Shown piece after piece: positions 42,512-52,464 of a stretch of 64,000 nt of DNA. The stretch is from positions 369,400-433,399 of the forward strand of contig DDTQ01000008.1 in NCBI GenBank assembly GCA_002344125.1, written 5' to 3'. Position 1 is the first letter of the stretch, and every line of letters begins with the position of its first letter. Position numbers and translations under genes: made by a program. Source of the DNA: Ignavibacteria bacterium UBA2360. GTDB lineage: Bacteria; Bacteroidota; Ignavibacteria; Tepidaquicellales; OLB5. The notes under the pieces are model-generated. The model had not been told where the DNA came from. It made no database searches and saw nothing but the letters and a program-made list of their open reading frames with translations.

Positions 42512-44968
42512 CTACTTTGTTATCATCATTTTTTTAGTCTCTGTGAATCCCTTTGCCTGTAATTTGTAAAAATAAACCCCGCTTGAAAGGTTTGAACCAT
42601 CAAACTGAACGGTGTATGTACCGGCTTTCTGGTTTTGGCTAATGATAGATTTTAACTCTCTGCCTAATATATCATATACTGCGAGTTTCACAAATCCCTC
42701 GGTTAAAATATCATACTTAATTGTTGTAACAGGATTGAACGGATTCGGGTAATTCTGCTGAAGCGAGAAATTAGAAGGAACCTGGTTATTGTAATTTATT
42801 AAACCAACCGGATTGGATGTTTCCCATACTCCTCTGCCATGAGTACCAATTCTCAGCCTGTTGGTTGCCTGGTGATAGTCCAGATGCATTGCAACTGTAT
42901 TTGGCAGACCATCAGCAAGCTCAACCCATGAAGCGCCGAAATTGCTTGTAAAAAAGACTCCAACATCCATTGCCGCATATAAAATACTTGTTGAGGTACC
43001 GGGATAGTAGATCAATGCGTCGTTTACCGGTGAATCCGGCAGGTTGCCGCTGATGTTGTTCCACGTAGTTCCGCCGTTTGTTGTCTTGTAAACTTTTCCG
43101 GCGCCAAATCCTGAATAAGTTACTATGGCAACCTGTGATGAATCTGGGTGAATACTTACGCTGGTGATTGTTCGGCTTGGTAAACCTGTTGTAACATTTG
43201 AAAAGTTTACACCGCTGTTGGTTGATTTGAATATCAAAGAACTGGAGGTGGCGTACAATAAACTTGGATCGGTCCTGCTGATAGCCATTTCTCTTATGGT
43301 ACCGCTTGTTCCGCCTGAAATTGCTGACCAACTGGCTCCCCAGTTTGTACTCTGGAATACCTGCTGTCTTGCAGTATAGAATATCCCGGCTGTTGTTGGG
43401 TGCGCGATAATTGGTCCAACCCATGCCCCAGAACCTGTTAAGCCCGATGTCGCGCTTTGCCATCCGTTGCCGCCGTTCTGCGAACGCTGGACGCCGTTAT
43501 TCTGAGTCTCGCCAAGTATGAACTGCGAGCTTTGCGGATGGAAGCATACTTCGCCGCCATCACCACCGAATGCAGCTGTCCAGTTCACCGTTCCAAGTGT
43601 ACGCTGGGTGCCGTTATCCTGTGTGCCGCCCATTACATGGTTAACGTTTGATGGGTCTGCGGCTATTCGGTAAAACTGGGTCAAAGTTAAACCGGCGTTC
43701 AGATTTATCCAGGTTGTACCCCTATCAGTAGATTTCCATACACCGCCATCGTTTACCGCCATAAGTTCGTTTGAGTTTACAGGATTAAAATCCATATTAT
43801 GCTGATCAACATGAACTGAACCGCCTGAATAACCGTTTGTTATATTCTGAAAACTTGTGCCACCGTTTGTTGTGCGCCATATATCGATGGAACCAACATA
43901 AGCATAGTTTGGATCAAACGGATTTACATGCATGTAAAAATCATACCAGGCCTGTCCGCCATCGAAATTATGACCTGAGGCCACCTGTGAAAAATTCAGA
44001 CCAGAGTTGGTTGATTTATACGTTGTAATAGTGCTGCCGCCATGAACCGCGCAGTAAAGTACTGAGGGCGTATTTTTACAGATCGCAATGTGATTTCTTG
44101 TGCTCATTGTGAGAGTAGCGTTCTGCACAAATGTTGCTCCGCCATCCGTAGAAGTCCTGTATCCTGTACCGCTGCCTACTATGTAGGCGTTGGTGCCGTT
44201 TGGAGCGAAAATAACGTCATCACATCTGCCTGAAACAAGCTGAACCCATGTTAATCCGGCATCAGTTGAACGATATAACCCGGATGTTCCCATTGCTGCC
44301 AAAAGCTGATTTGAAAATCCAGGTCTGATAACTAATCTTGAGCAATATGTTAAACTGGGGAGACCGGAGGTTATATTTACCCAGCTGCTGCCGCCATTTG
44401 TCGATTTAAAAATACCTCTACCATAATATGAAGCGGCACTGTAAGTCGCTTCACCGCTTCCGTAATATACTATGTTTGTGTTGGAAGGGTCAACAACTAT
44501 AGAACCTGAAGACATAGACAATTCATTATCAGTGATTGGTGTAAAGCTATTACCTCCATTTGTTGATTTCCACACACCTCCAAAGGCTGCGCCAATGTAT
44601 ATGATAGATGGATTCACCGGGTCATACTTCACTGTTGTTACTCTGCCCGAAATATTGGAGTATGAAAAATAAAACCCTGAAGTAGGTCCGATACTTGTCC
44701 AGGTAACCGCATTATCGAAAGCAAAGCCATTGATATTTCTCAATGAATTTCTCTGTTCAATTGCCTTACCGTAAGCGTCATCGGGAAGATAATTGTTCGG
44801 GAACATTCGCTGCTCGTAAAACCATTTTTCGCGGTTAAACGACTTCTTGGTTTTGGTATAGTCATCAGCCTTCTCATAAGGATTATCCTGTATGATCAAT
44901 TCCTGAGAGTAAAGCTGTAAAAAATTAATGGAGAGGACAAGAGTTAGAATTTTGATAATTGAATTCAT
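42512..44968 (-). CDS. T9SS-exported WD40/YVTN/BNR-like propeller protein, paralogue 2
   Basis: 818 residues, tandem paralogue of the preceding entry. The same N-terminal segment (NPYEKADDYTKTKKSFNRE), the same propeller with Asp-boxes (STNGGNSF, STNGGSSW, STDAGLTW, STDGGATF, STDRGTTW, STNWGASW, TTNGGTTW), and a sorting domain differing at only a few residues. Divergence is greater in the propellers than in the last ~70 residues. Tandem duplication with later homogenisation of the 3' end is likely. Confidence 0.9.
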   Translation of the reverse strand: MNSIIKILTLVLSINFLQLYSQELIIQDNPYEKADDYTKTKKSFNREKWFYEQRMFPNNYLPDDAYGKAIEQRNSLRNINGFAFDNAVTWTSIGPTSGFYFSYSNISGRVTTVKYDPVNPSIIYIGAAFGGVWKSTNGGNSFTPITDNELSMSSGSIVVDPSNTNIVYYGSGEATYSAASYYGRGIFKSTNGGSSWVNITSGLPSLTYCSRLVIRPGFSNQLLAAMGTSGLYRSTDAGLTWVQLVSGRCDDVIFAPNGTNAYIVGSGTGYRTSTDGGATFVQNATLTMSTRNHIAICKNTPSVLYCAVHGGSTITTYKSTNSGLNFSQVASGHNFDGGQAWYDFYMHVNPFDPNYAYVGSIDIWRTTNGGTSFQNITNGYSGGSVHVDQHNMDFNPVNSNELMAVNDGGVWKSTDRGTTWINLNAGLTLTQFYRIAADPSNVNHVMGGTQDNGTQRTLGTVNWTAAFGGDGGEVCFHPQSSQFILGETQNNGVQRSQNGGNGWQSATSGLTGSGAWVGPIIAHPTTAGIFYTARQQVFQSTNWGASWSAISGGTSGTIREMAISRTDPSLLYATSSSLIFKSTNSGVNFSNVTTGLPSRTITSVSIHPDSSQVAIVTYSGFGAGKVYKTTNGGTTWNNISGNLPDSPVNDALIYYPGTSTSILYAAMDVGVFFTSNFGASWVELADGLPNTVAMHLDYHQATNRLRIGTHGRGVWETSNPVGLINYNNQVPSNFSLQQNYPNPFNPVTTIKYDILTEGFVKLAVYDILGRELKSIISQNQKAGTYTVQFDGSNLSSGVYFYKLQAKGFTETKKMMITK

Positions 44969-45269
44969 AAATAATGTCTTTTTGTGATTAGTTATTGAAA
45001 TGTTTAGTGATAAAAAGGGAATTTAAGTGTACAAATTTGAAAAAACTATGTATAACGCTGAGAATTATTAACTGAAATTATTAGTACTTAATGAATCTGG
45101 CAAAAAAAAAAGGGGCTAATTCACACAATCTTAAAAGTTAACCCCGGCTTTTAAGCCGGGGTTATTGAGATTCTAAACTGAAATTGGGCTTTAGCTCTGA
45201 TCCCTTTATGTAAAATTGATGTTTTGAGTCAGACCGTATTAGCCCATCTTCAACTTCAGGATTTCAGGT
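44969..45269. other. Gene-free gap (301 nt) with a perfect palindrome at 45139-45164
   Basis: TAACCCCGGCTT and its complement AAGCCGGGGTTA are separated by two T, forming a 12-bp stem related to the R2 hairpin; an R3-like GGGCTTTAGCTCT follows at 45187. It lies about 100 nt after the cytochrome gene on the minus strand and could act as its terminator, though the T tract is poor. Confidence 0.6.
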
Positions 45270-46250
45270 TTATTTCAAACCCTGCTTAGTTACTTTTTCA
45301 ATCTTATTCATCACCGGTTTTTGCGCCATTAAATACTCATATATTGCCGAAAGGTCATCATCCGTAGAAGTTTTCGCTATGAAATTCCATGCCATAGGTG
45401 TGTTGAAACCGCGGGTTTTGGGGTCAAGATTCGAATCATCCCCGCAGGATTTGAATCTTGCAATAAACATTTCTTTGGTCATGTTACCGATGCCGGTTTC
45501 TTTATCCGGAGTAATGTTAGATGAACGGATAGTAGTGCCGTCCGGCATTGAGAATTCCATTCCGCCTGCAAATTCCATGCCGGGTATGATCTCTCCTTTT
45601 TCACTGGGCGAGTGGCAGAATTTACATGCGTAGCCCAGGTACTCACCCTGCTTAATTTTATCAAGACCGTCAGGTCGTTTTCCGTATTCAGTTACATCGG
45701 ATGGGATCGTTCTGAAGATCAGGTTAACGGGGAATTTTAATTCCTTTTTGGGTACTTTGTTATTTATTGCAGGAAGCGTCCTTATATACGCAATAATTGC
45801 ATAAAGGTCCTCCTTATCCATCTTACTGAAAAGTGTATATGGCATCATTGGAGCCAGAAAGCTGCCATCTTTACTTACCCCCGAAGTTAACGCGCGAAGT
45901 ATTTCGCCGTCTGTCCAGTTGCCCAGACCTGTTTCTTTATCGCCGGTAATATTTGATGCAGGCACAAAGCCGGCGCCTTCACCGTAATCATCTCCGCCTT
46001 TACCTTCAGTTCCGGGAATTACAGGCAAACTGAATTTACTCATATCCCGGCCGCTGTGGCAATCAATACAGAAAGCGTAGCTGTTGGCAAGGTACTTGCC
46101 GCGTTCGAGTCTTTCAGGGGTTGGTTCAATTTTGATATCAGGTGCCGCACTCACCTTTGGAAATGCCGCTTGTAGGTAAATATATCCCCCAGCCGCAAAT
46201 ACAACTACAATAATGAGCAATATGCCCAGAATCTTAAAGACCTTTTTCAT
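45270..46250 (-). CDS. Membrane-anchored dihaem cytochrome c
   Basis: 326 residues. N-terminal uncleaved helix (about 6-26), then two c-type domains with CIDCH at 61-65 and CKFCH at 209-213. Methionine-rich segments follow each (PMMPYTLFSKM; PGMEFAGGMEFSMP and TPMAWNF) that can supply axial ligands. Both halves share an SNIT.DKETG.GN motif, showing internal duplication. It resembles the cytochrome subunits of periplasmic alcohol or gluconate-type dehydrogenases and probably carries electrons to the respiratory chain; the partner is unknown. It has a strong ribosome site, uncommon here. Confidence 0.9.
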   Translation of the reverse strand: MKKVFKILGILLIIVVVFAAGGYIYLQAAFPKVSAAPDIKIEPTPERLERGKYLANSYAFCIDCHSGRDMSKFSLPVIPGTEGKGGDDYGEGAGFVPASNITGDKETGLGNWTDGEILRALTSGVSKDGSFLAPMMPYTLFSKMDKEDLYAIIAYIRTLPAINNKVPKKELKFPVNLIFRTIPSDVTEYGKRPDGLDKIKQGEYLGYACKFCHSPSEKGEIIPGMEFAGGMEFSMPDGTTIRSSNITPDKETGIGNMTKEMFIARFKSCGDDSNLDPKTRGFNTPMAWNFIAKTSTDDDLSAIYEYLMAQKPVMNKIEKVTKQGLK

Positions 46251-46254
46251 GCTT

Positions 46255-46263
46255 ACCTCCTTT
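46255..46263 (-). promoter_or_regulatory. Strong Shine-Dalgarno of the cytochrome gene
   Basis: AAAGGAGGT on the minus strand, 4 nt before the ATG. Only this gene and the two small secreted-protein genes near 62.5-63.2 kb have such a full match in the window. Confidence 0.8.
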
Positions 46264-46356
46264 AGGTATTCCTAAAGTTAGTTTTTTTGAATTAATAATA
46301 CAAGGGTTTAATAGTGTGATTAATAACAGTTTAGAATGAATTTTGTTTTAAGACCA

Positions 46357-47454
46357 TTATAGAATTGACTTAACCAATTGAAGCAGATTTTTTTCCCGGT
46401 TACTATAGTTGAAATTCAGGATAATATGCTGCCTGGCTTTTGCGGCAAATACTTCAGTTTGATCTAATGCTTTTAGAATTGTATCTCTTACATCTGCGGT
46501 ATCTTTTTTTGAGATGACATAACCGCAGCCGTTGATTATCTTCGGTATGCCGTTAACATCAGAACCAACCGGAATGCATTCACATAACATTGCTTCGCAA
46601 ATAGAGCTTGGCATTCCTTCAAACATTGAAAACTGCGCATAAACCTTTGCTTTGGAATATTCTTCAACCAGTTTGGCATAGGGAACTTTGCCGTGAAGCT
46701 CAACATTAGGAGTAACGGAATTTTTAAGTTTACTTAAATGCTGTTCATCAAAACCAATCAATACAAATTTTACCTCAGGCATTTCTGCGGCAGCTTCAAT
46801 GAGCAAGTCAAACCCTTTACGCCTGAACTCATCATCGTTCACAATAAGTCCCGCGCTTACTACCGATCTTTCTTTGATTATATTATCCGATTTCCTGAAG
46901 AAATCAGAATCATAACCCAGGTACATTGTACGGAATTCAGTTTTGATACCGGGGATAAAATGTTTAATGCCGTCTCTTAACGGAGCTTTGCCGGGGATAT
47001 TTGAATATATGTAATTATTGGTATGTTCTATCAGAGTTTCATCAACAGGCAGAATGCATGTACAGTTCTTGAGACTGTAGCGTACGCAAAAAGCTCTCAC
47101 TTTTTTAGAAATTGATGCGTTCGTGAACACACCCATATTAATTTCAGGTATGTACGTTGCTTCGTATCCGCCAGCGCAAATTATACTTTTTTTACCTGCG
47201 AGTTTGGAAAATAGCACAGGGTAAAACGAAAGATAGTCGGCGAACCATATATAAACCAGATCAAACTTCCATATATTGAAGAGCAGGTAAAAAAACTGGT
47301 ACATCAACGAAAATATGATCAGCGCGTTTCTTCTGCTTTTGAAATTGAGGAGTTTTACATCGTACTGCTTTGAAAGTATTTCAAGATCATTGGTAATGAA
47401 CTTAGGGTTCTGGTAAAGATTTTTTATAAAAAGTATTTTCTTTTTATCTTTCAT
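46357..47454 (-). CDS. GT4-type glycosyltransferase
   Basis: 365 residues. GT-B fold: N-terminal half with FDLVYIWFADYLSFYPVLFS, C-terminal Rossmann half with VSAGLIVNDDEFRRKGFDLLIEAA, ELHGKVPYAKLVEEYSKA and the family motif FEGMPSSICEAMLCECIPV (the E-x7-E nucleotide-sugar site). Transfers a sugar from an activated donor in surface-polysaccharide or lipid-linked glycan assembly. Third gene of a tight minus-strand set (flippase, methyltransferase, glycosyltransferase; gaps of 14 and 8 nt). Confidence 0.9.
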   Translation of the reverse strand: MKDKKKILFIKNLYQNPKFITNDLEILSKQYDVKLLNFKSRRNALIIFSLMYQFFYLLFNIWKFDLVYIWFADYLSFYPVLFSKLAGKKSIICAGGYEATYIPEINMGVFTNASISKKVRAFCVRYSLKNCTCILPVDETLIEHTNNYIYSNIPGKAPLRDGIKHFIPGIKTEFRTMYLGYDSDFFRKSDNIIKERSVVSAGLIVNDDEFRRKGFDLLIEAAAEMPEVKFVLIGFDEQHLSKLKNSVTPNVELHGKVPYAKLVEEYSKAKVYAQFSMFEGMPSSICEAMLCECIPVGSDVNGIPKIINGCGYVISKKDTADVRDTILKALDQTEVFAAKARQHIILNFNYSNREKNLLQLVKSIL

Positions 47455-47462
47455 TCAGATAT

Positions 47463-48182
47463 TTACTTTTTCCTGGCGATAAAAAGAAATATAGCTGAGT
47501 CGCGTTTCTTAACTCGGGCGGGAGTCACAGCATCCTCTATCATCATCTTAAACTGGTACATTAACGCAAACGGCGCGAGCAATATCCTGCCGGCAGCTCC
47601 GATCATATTGGCAAATGAATCGAAAAAACTCAGCCTGAGCTGTGATGTAACCGCTAATTGACCAAGTATCGGTTTGTATTCCAACACTTCAAAGCCGGTG
47701 CGCTCAATCAAATATTGCAGACCCATACAGGTCCAGCGGTTATAATCATATGGCGAAGCGTGGAATTGCCATGTGCCGTGGGTTGAAAGCAGCAGAATTC
47801 CGCCAGGCTTTAACACACGCAAGCACTCACCCATGTACTGGTCAACATCCTGCACATGCTCTAAAACCTGCGAGGATAGCACAAAATCGAAGCTGTTATC
47901 TTCAAACTTCAGCCGCTCACCGGGAACAATGGAAAAATCAGCCTTTGGATTGCTGCCTACATCAACACCAATATATTCGGCAATATGACCCTCAAACAAA
48001 TACTCATACGGCTTTGCTCCGCAGCCGTAGTCAAGGATCCTGTAATTTTCGCCGCCCTTTAACAGCGCGGGAATTGTAGCCTCATACGCTTTGCGCGTAA
48101 GCACGCTTACGTAGTGGTATGAATCCCACATCGGCGGAGCAATGACCCTCGTTACATCTTTTGGTAAATTTTTGTATCCCAT
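47463..48182 (-). CDS. Class I SAM-dependent methyltransferase
   Basis: 239 residues. SAM-binding motif YRILDYGCGAKPYEYLF, acidic motif EYIGVDVGSN, and post-motifs FVLSSQVLEHVQDVDQYM and CLRVLKPGGILLLSTHG of the Methyltransf_11 type. The C-terminal ~60 residues include a hydrophobic stretch (NMIGAAGRILLAPFALMYQF) that may contact the membrane. Sits between flippase and glycosyltransferase, so a glycan or glycolipid substrate is likely. Confidence 0.9.
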   Translation of the reverse strand: MGYKNLPKDVTRVIAPPMWDSYHYVSVLTRKAYEATIPALLKGGENYRILDYGCGAKPYEYLFEGHIAEYIGVDVGSNPKADFSIVPGERLKFEDNSFDFVLSSQVLEHVQDVDQYMGECLRVLKPGGILLLSTHGTWQFHASPYDYNRWTCMGLQYLIERTGFEVLEYKPILGQLAVTSQLRLSFFDSFANMIGAAGRILLAPFALMYQFKMMIEDAVTPARVKKRDSAIFLFIARKK

Positions 48183-48196
48183 ATGTTACATTATTA

Positions 48197-49666
48197 TTAA
48201 ACTTTTATCCGGAACAAATACTTGTTTATAAAGCCTCTGAAAGACTTGATCTCAATTGGTTCATAGAAATTGAACATATACAATATAAAGGGGTAAGAAA
48301 TAACGGCTAAAAACTTTAACGCAATTTCCAGTACTCTGTTTTCGAAAGTGAAATAAAAGAACGGTGCGGCTAAAGCCGCATATACGAACAGCATCAAAAA
48401 GATCTTGTACCATTCATATTTAAAAAAGTAATTCTTCTTCGAAAAATGATATATCACCATGCAAAGCACAAAGAAACTTCCAAGGTTTACAAAACTTGCC
48501 CCATAAATACCAAACATTGGAATAAAAATGAAATTACATATTACATTCACAACAAGTGCAATAAAGTAACTTATAAAAACATATTTAGTTTTTTTTGTAA
48601 CATAAAAACTAAAAACTCCCACGAAATGTATTCCATAAAACGGCATTGCGAGAATTATCCACGGAACGTATTGAGCAGCAAGCCAATAATCGGTTTTCAT
48701 TGCGAAGACCTTTATAAGGTGAGGAGTGAAAAGAGCAATCATAAGCGAAATATAAGTAACGCCTAAAAATAAGTAAGTTATGGTTTTTGTGTAAAAACGT
48801 TTTGCGTTCTCGTCCTTTAGTTTTTTCCAGGAGATCACTGTAAAGGCGAGAGAAAATGGTGAGACAACAAGAAAATTCACTAATCCTGAAATGTTATAGG
48901 CAAGCCCATAAATTCCAACATCCTTCAGCCCGCTAAAATAGCCCAATATATATCTATCCACCTGGTTCAGCAGCGTAATTACAAGGCTGGCTATCATAAC
49001 CGGGAAAGAGTATTTCAGAAGGTCGGTAAGAAGGGTACGTTCAAATCCAAACTTAATATGCCTGATAAAGTAGGGCAGTAGAACAAAAATGATCAATGCC
49101 GGCGCCGCAATTTTCGCAATGAATACGCCTTCAAGTTTAATTAAAGTGTATTGCAGGAAGTATATCTGAAGTAACAGCGAAATTAATGTTGAAAGAACAG
49201 CAAGCGCGGAATATAGTTTCGCTTTTTCTTCAATTCGCAATAGCAGAAAAATTATGAATGAAAATGATTCAACGGCTGCTATCATAGCGGCATAAACTAC
49301 AAACTTGGAAAGTCCTGTGTTTTCATACACCAGCCCTGAAAGCTGCGGGGAAAGCAGGTAAATGGCTATAAACAATACTGCATTAAACAACAAAAGAAAA
49401 GCAGCCACCGAAAACAGGAATCTTTTTCGTTTAAGTTCATCTGTAATTTCCAGGTACCACCTTACGACACCCGATTCAAACCCGAATAGAAAAATAGCCC
49501 ATAAAATTTGCCATAAACTTTCGGTAAGAACATATACGCCATACTCCTGAACGCTGAAATTTAACGTTAATAAGGGCAGCAGAATAAAAGCAATTAATTT
49601 TGTTGAAATACGGCTTAAACCGTAAACCGCTGACTGCCTTATGGTATTTTTAATGTCTTTTAACAA
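48197..49666 (-). CDS. Oligosaccharide flippase (Wzx/MVF-MATE superfamily)
   Basis: 489 residues with about 12-14 hydrophobic segments along the whole length. The N-terminal amphipathic start and GLSRISTKLIAFILLPLLT are typical of polysaccharide biosynthesis flippases; SGLKDVGIYGLAYNISGLVN and PMFGIYGASFVNLGSF match family-type loops. It moves lipid-linked oligosaccharides across the inner membrane. First gene of a three-gene set with the methyltransferase and glycosyltransferase. A 17-nt palindrome in its coding sequence is shared with the YfhO-like gene. Confidence 0.9.
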   Translation of the reverse strand: MLKDIKNTIRQSAVYGLSRISTKLIAFILLPLLTLNFSVQEYGVYVLTESLWQILWAIFLFGFESGVVRWYLEITDELKRKRFLFSVAAFLLLFNAVLFIAIYLLSPQLSGLVYENTGLSKFVVYAAMIAAVESFSFIIFLLLRIEEKAKLYSALAVLSTLISLLLQIYFLQYTLIKLEGVFIAKIAAPALIIFVLLPYFIRHIKFGFERTLLTDLLKYSFPVMIASLVITLLNQVDRYILGYFSGLKDVGIYGLAYNISGLVNFLVVSPFSLAFTVISWKKLKDENAKRFYTKTITYLFLGVTYISLMIALFTPHLIKVFAMKTDYWLAAQYVPWIILAMPFYGIHFVGVFSFYVTKKTKYVFISYFIALVVNVICNFIFIPMFGIYGASFVNLGSFFVLCMVIYHFSKKNYFFKYEWYKIFLMLFVYAALAAPFFYFTFENRVLEIALKFLAVISYPFILYMFNFYEPIEIKSFRGFINKYLFRIKV

Positions 49667-49707
49667 TCAGCAATTATATAAACTTTTGTTTTCTATTAAA
49701 ATTCAAT

Positions 49708-49736
49708 AAAAAAGGCGAGGCATAATATGCCCCGCC
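49708..49736 (-). terminator. Terminator of the FG-GAP/YCF48 gene
   Basis: Minus strand: stem GGCGGGGCAT/ATGCCTCGCC with one mismatch, 3-nt loop, followed by a run of six T (complement of 49708-49713). It is 22 nt after the stop. Confidence 0.85.
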
Positions 49737-49758
49737 GGTTGTTAAATTTAGCTTAACT

Positions 49759-52374
49759 TTATTTTACCAATACCATTTTTTTAGTGTCTGTGAAATTGCC
49801 TGCAATTATCTTGTAAAAATATACACCAGAGCTCAACGAATTACCATTGATCTGATAAGTATAAATCCCTGCACTTAAACGGTCATTGATTAAAGTAATC
49901 ACTTCCTTACCCGAATTATCATATAGCTTTAAAGATACGTCTGAGACTGTTGGTAAATCAAATATGATATTGGATGTTGGATTAAATGGGTTTGGAAAAT
50001 TTTGTTTCAATGAAAAGCTAGTGGGGATTTCTGAATTATTTGAAATTAACCCTACAAGGCATTCATCAACAAGAATATATTGATTCGCATTTACATTGGC
50101 TAATTTTTGGATGTTTCCTGTTGTCCAATGTACAATTACGGAATCAATTACTGTCGCTGAACCTATTCCGAAATGCTGAAACATCATGTTTTGCGATAAA
50201 CATCCTTGTCCGCCGGTTAATTCTCTTATATATGCGTTTCCGCCGGTTTTTATAGTTACCCTTGCACCAATTCCGCTCTTATTAATATTACACCCTTTCA
50301 ATTTTATGCCAATGTAGTTTCCTACAGTGCAGTTTAATTGGTACAGTAAGTCGTTTTGTGGATTTCCATTAGGTCCGTTATTCGCGCAAAATACTTCAAG
50401 TTTTCCATCAAGATTAATATCTGTATGCGAGGCAGAGATACCATAAGAATTCTCGGCAATAACTTCATCTGTAATGCGTGTAAAATTGCCGTTTCCATTA
50501 TTCTTATAAAGGAAATTGAGACCCCAGTTTACCACATATAGATCAAGCCTCCCATCATTGTCATAATCAAACCAAGAACTCCCAAAACTATTGGAACCGG
50601 TTTCATTGTTCGGCAAAGAAAAATTAGCAATCGTAAATGTTCCATTTCCATTGTTGCGATACAACCTGTTATTGGCACTATTGTTTGTTACGAACAGATC
50701 TAGCCAGCCGTCATTATCATAATCACCAAACGTTCCCCCGGATCCGTTGGCATTATCACTTGGAATTACGCCGCTGGTTAATGTAAAAGTACCGTTACCA
50801 TTATTTCTATAGAGCAAATCATTCTGACCGCTGTAACACGCAACAAATAAGTCCGGCCATCCGTCGTTATTGTAATCGCCAACTGCACAGCCTCTTCCGA
50901 AAGCGCCATCATTTACAATTGAACCTGAAGTAACTTTGGTGAATGTACCGTTGCCGTTATTACGATACAGAAAGTCGTTTTGGTTGCTTCCATTTACAAC
51001 AAACAAGTCAAGCCACCCATCTTTATCATAATCCAGCCATGCACTTCCGGAGCTGCTACCAGGATCATTGACTATACTACCGGAAGTAACTTTTGTAAAA
51101 TTGCCGTTTCCTTCATTGTGAAACAATAAATTGTTTAGCGGATTTTGACCACCTGTACTTACAAATAGATCAAGTCTTCCATCGTTGTCATAGTCTCCCC
51201 ATGAACAGCCGAAGCCCCTTGTCATTTCAGCGGCAATCGGTCCTGTCATGATTCTTGTAAATGACCCGCCGTCATTTCTGTAAAGATAGATAGGATAGGT
51301 ACAGGATTGGCAGCCATCGTTATAGCTTGTTACAACTACATCCAGATCCCCATCGTTATCGTAATCAGCCCATGCATTACCCTGACCATAACCGTTATCA
51401 TTTACGATGCTGCCGCTTGTAATCTTGGCAAAACAGGGAACAACAAAAGGTCCGCCGCCATTTGTGGTTTTCAAAAGTATCCCGTTTGAGCCACCGATAT
51501 ATCCGGTATTGGCATCAATCATACTGATGGAATTAAATACTGCCGAAGGACTTGGATTATTCTGTGAACCCCAGGTTACTCCTAGGTCAGTGGATTTAAT
51601 TATTTTGCCGGAACCTACTGCCCACAATAAATTAGGTGAAAGATAAGAGATGTCATTTAAATTTGCTGTCACTCCGCTTGATTGCTGTAACCAGTTTAAA
51701 CCACTGTTTGTTGTTCTTAATATAGTACCATTTGACCCGATTACAAATCCGGAATTACTATTAACAAATATTACCTTTTCAAAATTAATTGAAGATGATT
51801 GTGTTTGCGGTATCCATGAATTACAGCCATCGGTTGTTTTCCAAAGTGTTCCTGAAGCTCCGCTTATCCAGCCTGTATTGTTATCAACGAAGTAAACTCC
51901 TCTTAGAGTATTTGAAGTAGGGGGTGTAATCGATACCCAGTTTGAACCGCTATCCGTGGATTTGTTGATAACAGTTGGTGAACCACCAACTACATACCCT
52001 GTGATTGAAGTTGGAAAGGACATTGAATAGATTGTTCCAGAACCGCTGGTTTTAATATCCCAGTTTGAACCGGAATTTGTAGTTTTAATCACCTGCTTTG
52101 TAGAACCGGCAACAAATCCGGTAATTGCATTTTCAAAGTAGATGTCATAAAAAGTACTGGATGAACCTGTAACTGTAAAAATCCAGCTTGTACCTCCATC
52201 GGTAGTTTTAATTACATTACCACCAAGATTCCCGCTTATATAGCCTGAATTAGTATTAACAAACTGCAGAGAGTTGATAGTTGAGGTGGTAGGTGAAACA
52301 ACCTGATTCCATTGAGAATTTAAATGAAAAACAAGAAGCGTTAATAATATGATTGGAAGAATAGAATTTTTCAT
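49759..52374 (-). CDS. T9SS-exported protein with YCF48-like propeller and FG-GAP/VCBS repeats
   Basis: 871 residues. Signal peptide (MKNSILPIILLTLLVFHLNS). About 20-310: YCF48/Hcf136-like blades (IKTTDGGTSW, NKSTDSGSNW, LWKTTDGCNSW, LRTTNSGLNW). About 330-690: FG-GAP/VCBS repeats with calcium-type loops (WADYDNDGDLDVVV, WGDYDNDGRLDLFV, FGDYDNDGWLDLFV). About 700-770: ASPIC/UnbV-type domain (GARVTIKTGGNAYIRE, FGIGSATVIDSVIVHW). C-terminus: sorting domain (NFPNPFNPTSNIIFD, KMVLVK). Expected outside the cell as a calcium-bound adhesion or binding protein. Confidence 0.9.
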   Translation of the reverse strand: MKNSILPIILLTLLVFHLNSQWNQVVSPTTSTINSLQFVNTNSGYISGNLGGNVIKTTDGGTSWIFTVTGSSSTFYDIYFENAITGFVAGSTKQVIKTTNSGSNWDIKTSGSGTIYSMSFPTSITGYVVGGSPTVINKSTDSGSNWVSITPPTSNTLRGVYFVDNNTGWISGASGTLWKTTDGCNSWIPQTQSSSINFEKVIFVNSNSGFVIGSNGTILRTTNSGLNWLQQSSGVTANLNDISYLSPNLLWAVGSGKIIKSTDLGVTWGSQNNPSPSAVFNSISMIDANTGYIGGSNGILLKTTNGGGPFVVPCFAKITSGSIVNDNGYGQGNAWADYDNDGDLDVVVTSYNDGCQSCTYPIYLYRNDGGSFTRIMTGPIAAEMTRGFGCSWGDYDNDGRLDLFVSTGGQNPLNNLLFHNEGNGNFTKVTSGSIVNDPGSSSGSAWLDYDKDGWLDLFVVNGSNQNDFLYRNNGNGTFTKVTSGSIVNDGAFGRGCAVGDYNNDGWPDLFVACYSGQNDLLYRNNGNGTFTLTSGVIPSDNANGSGGTFGDYDNDGWLDLFVTNNSANNRLYRNNGNGTFTIANFSLPNNETGSNSFGSSWFDYDNDGRLDLYVVNWGLNFLYKNNGNGNFTRITDEVIAENSYGISASHTDINLDGKLEVFCANNGPNGNPQNDLLYQLNCTVGNYIGIKLKGCNINKSGIGARVTIKTGGNAYIRELTGGQGCLSQNMMFQHFGIGSATVIDSVIVHWTTGNIQKLANVNANQYILVDECLVGLISNNSEIPTSFSLKQNFPNPFNPTSNIIFDLPTVSDVSLKLYDNSGKEVITLINDRLSAGIYTYQINGNSLSSGVYFYKIIAGNFTDTKKMVLVK

Positions 52375-52464
52375 AACAAAGGATTTTAGTTATTACTTAA
52401 TAATTGAGGCTTTGTTTTCAATAGGCAGAGTTTAAATCTGCCCCATTTAAAATTTATATTTCAT

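Noticed and set aside
47750..48079. 109-codon plus-strand frame
   Set aside because: Antisense to the methyltransferase motif region, with no ribosome site and no recognisable domain.
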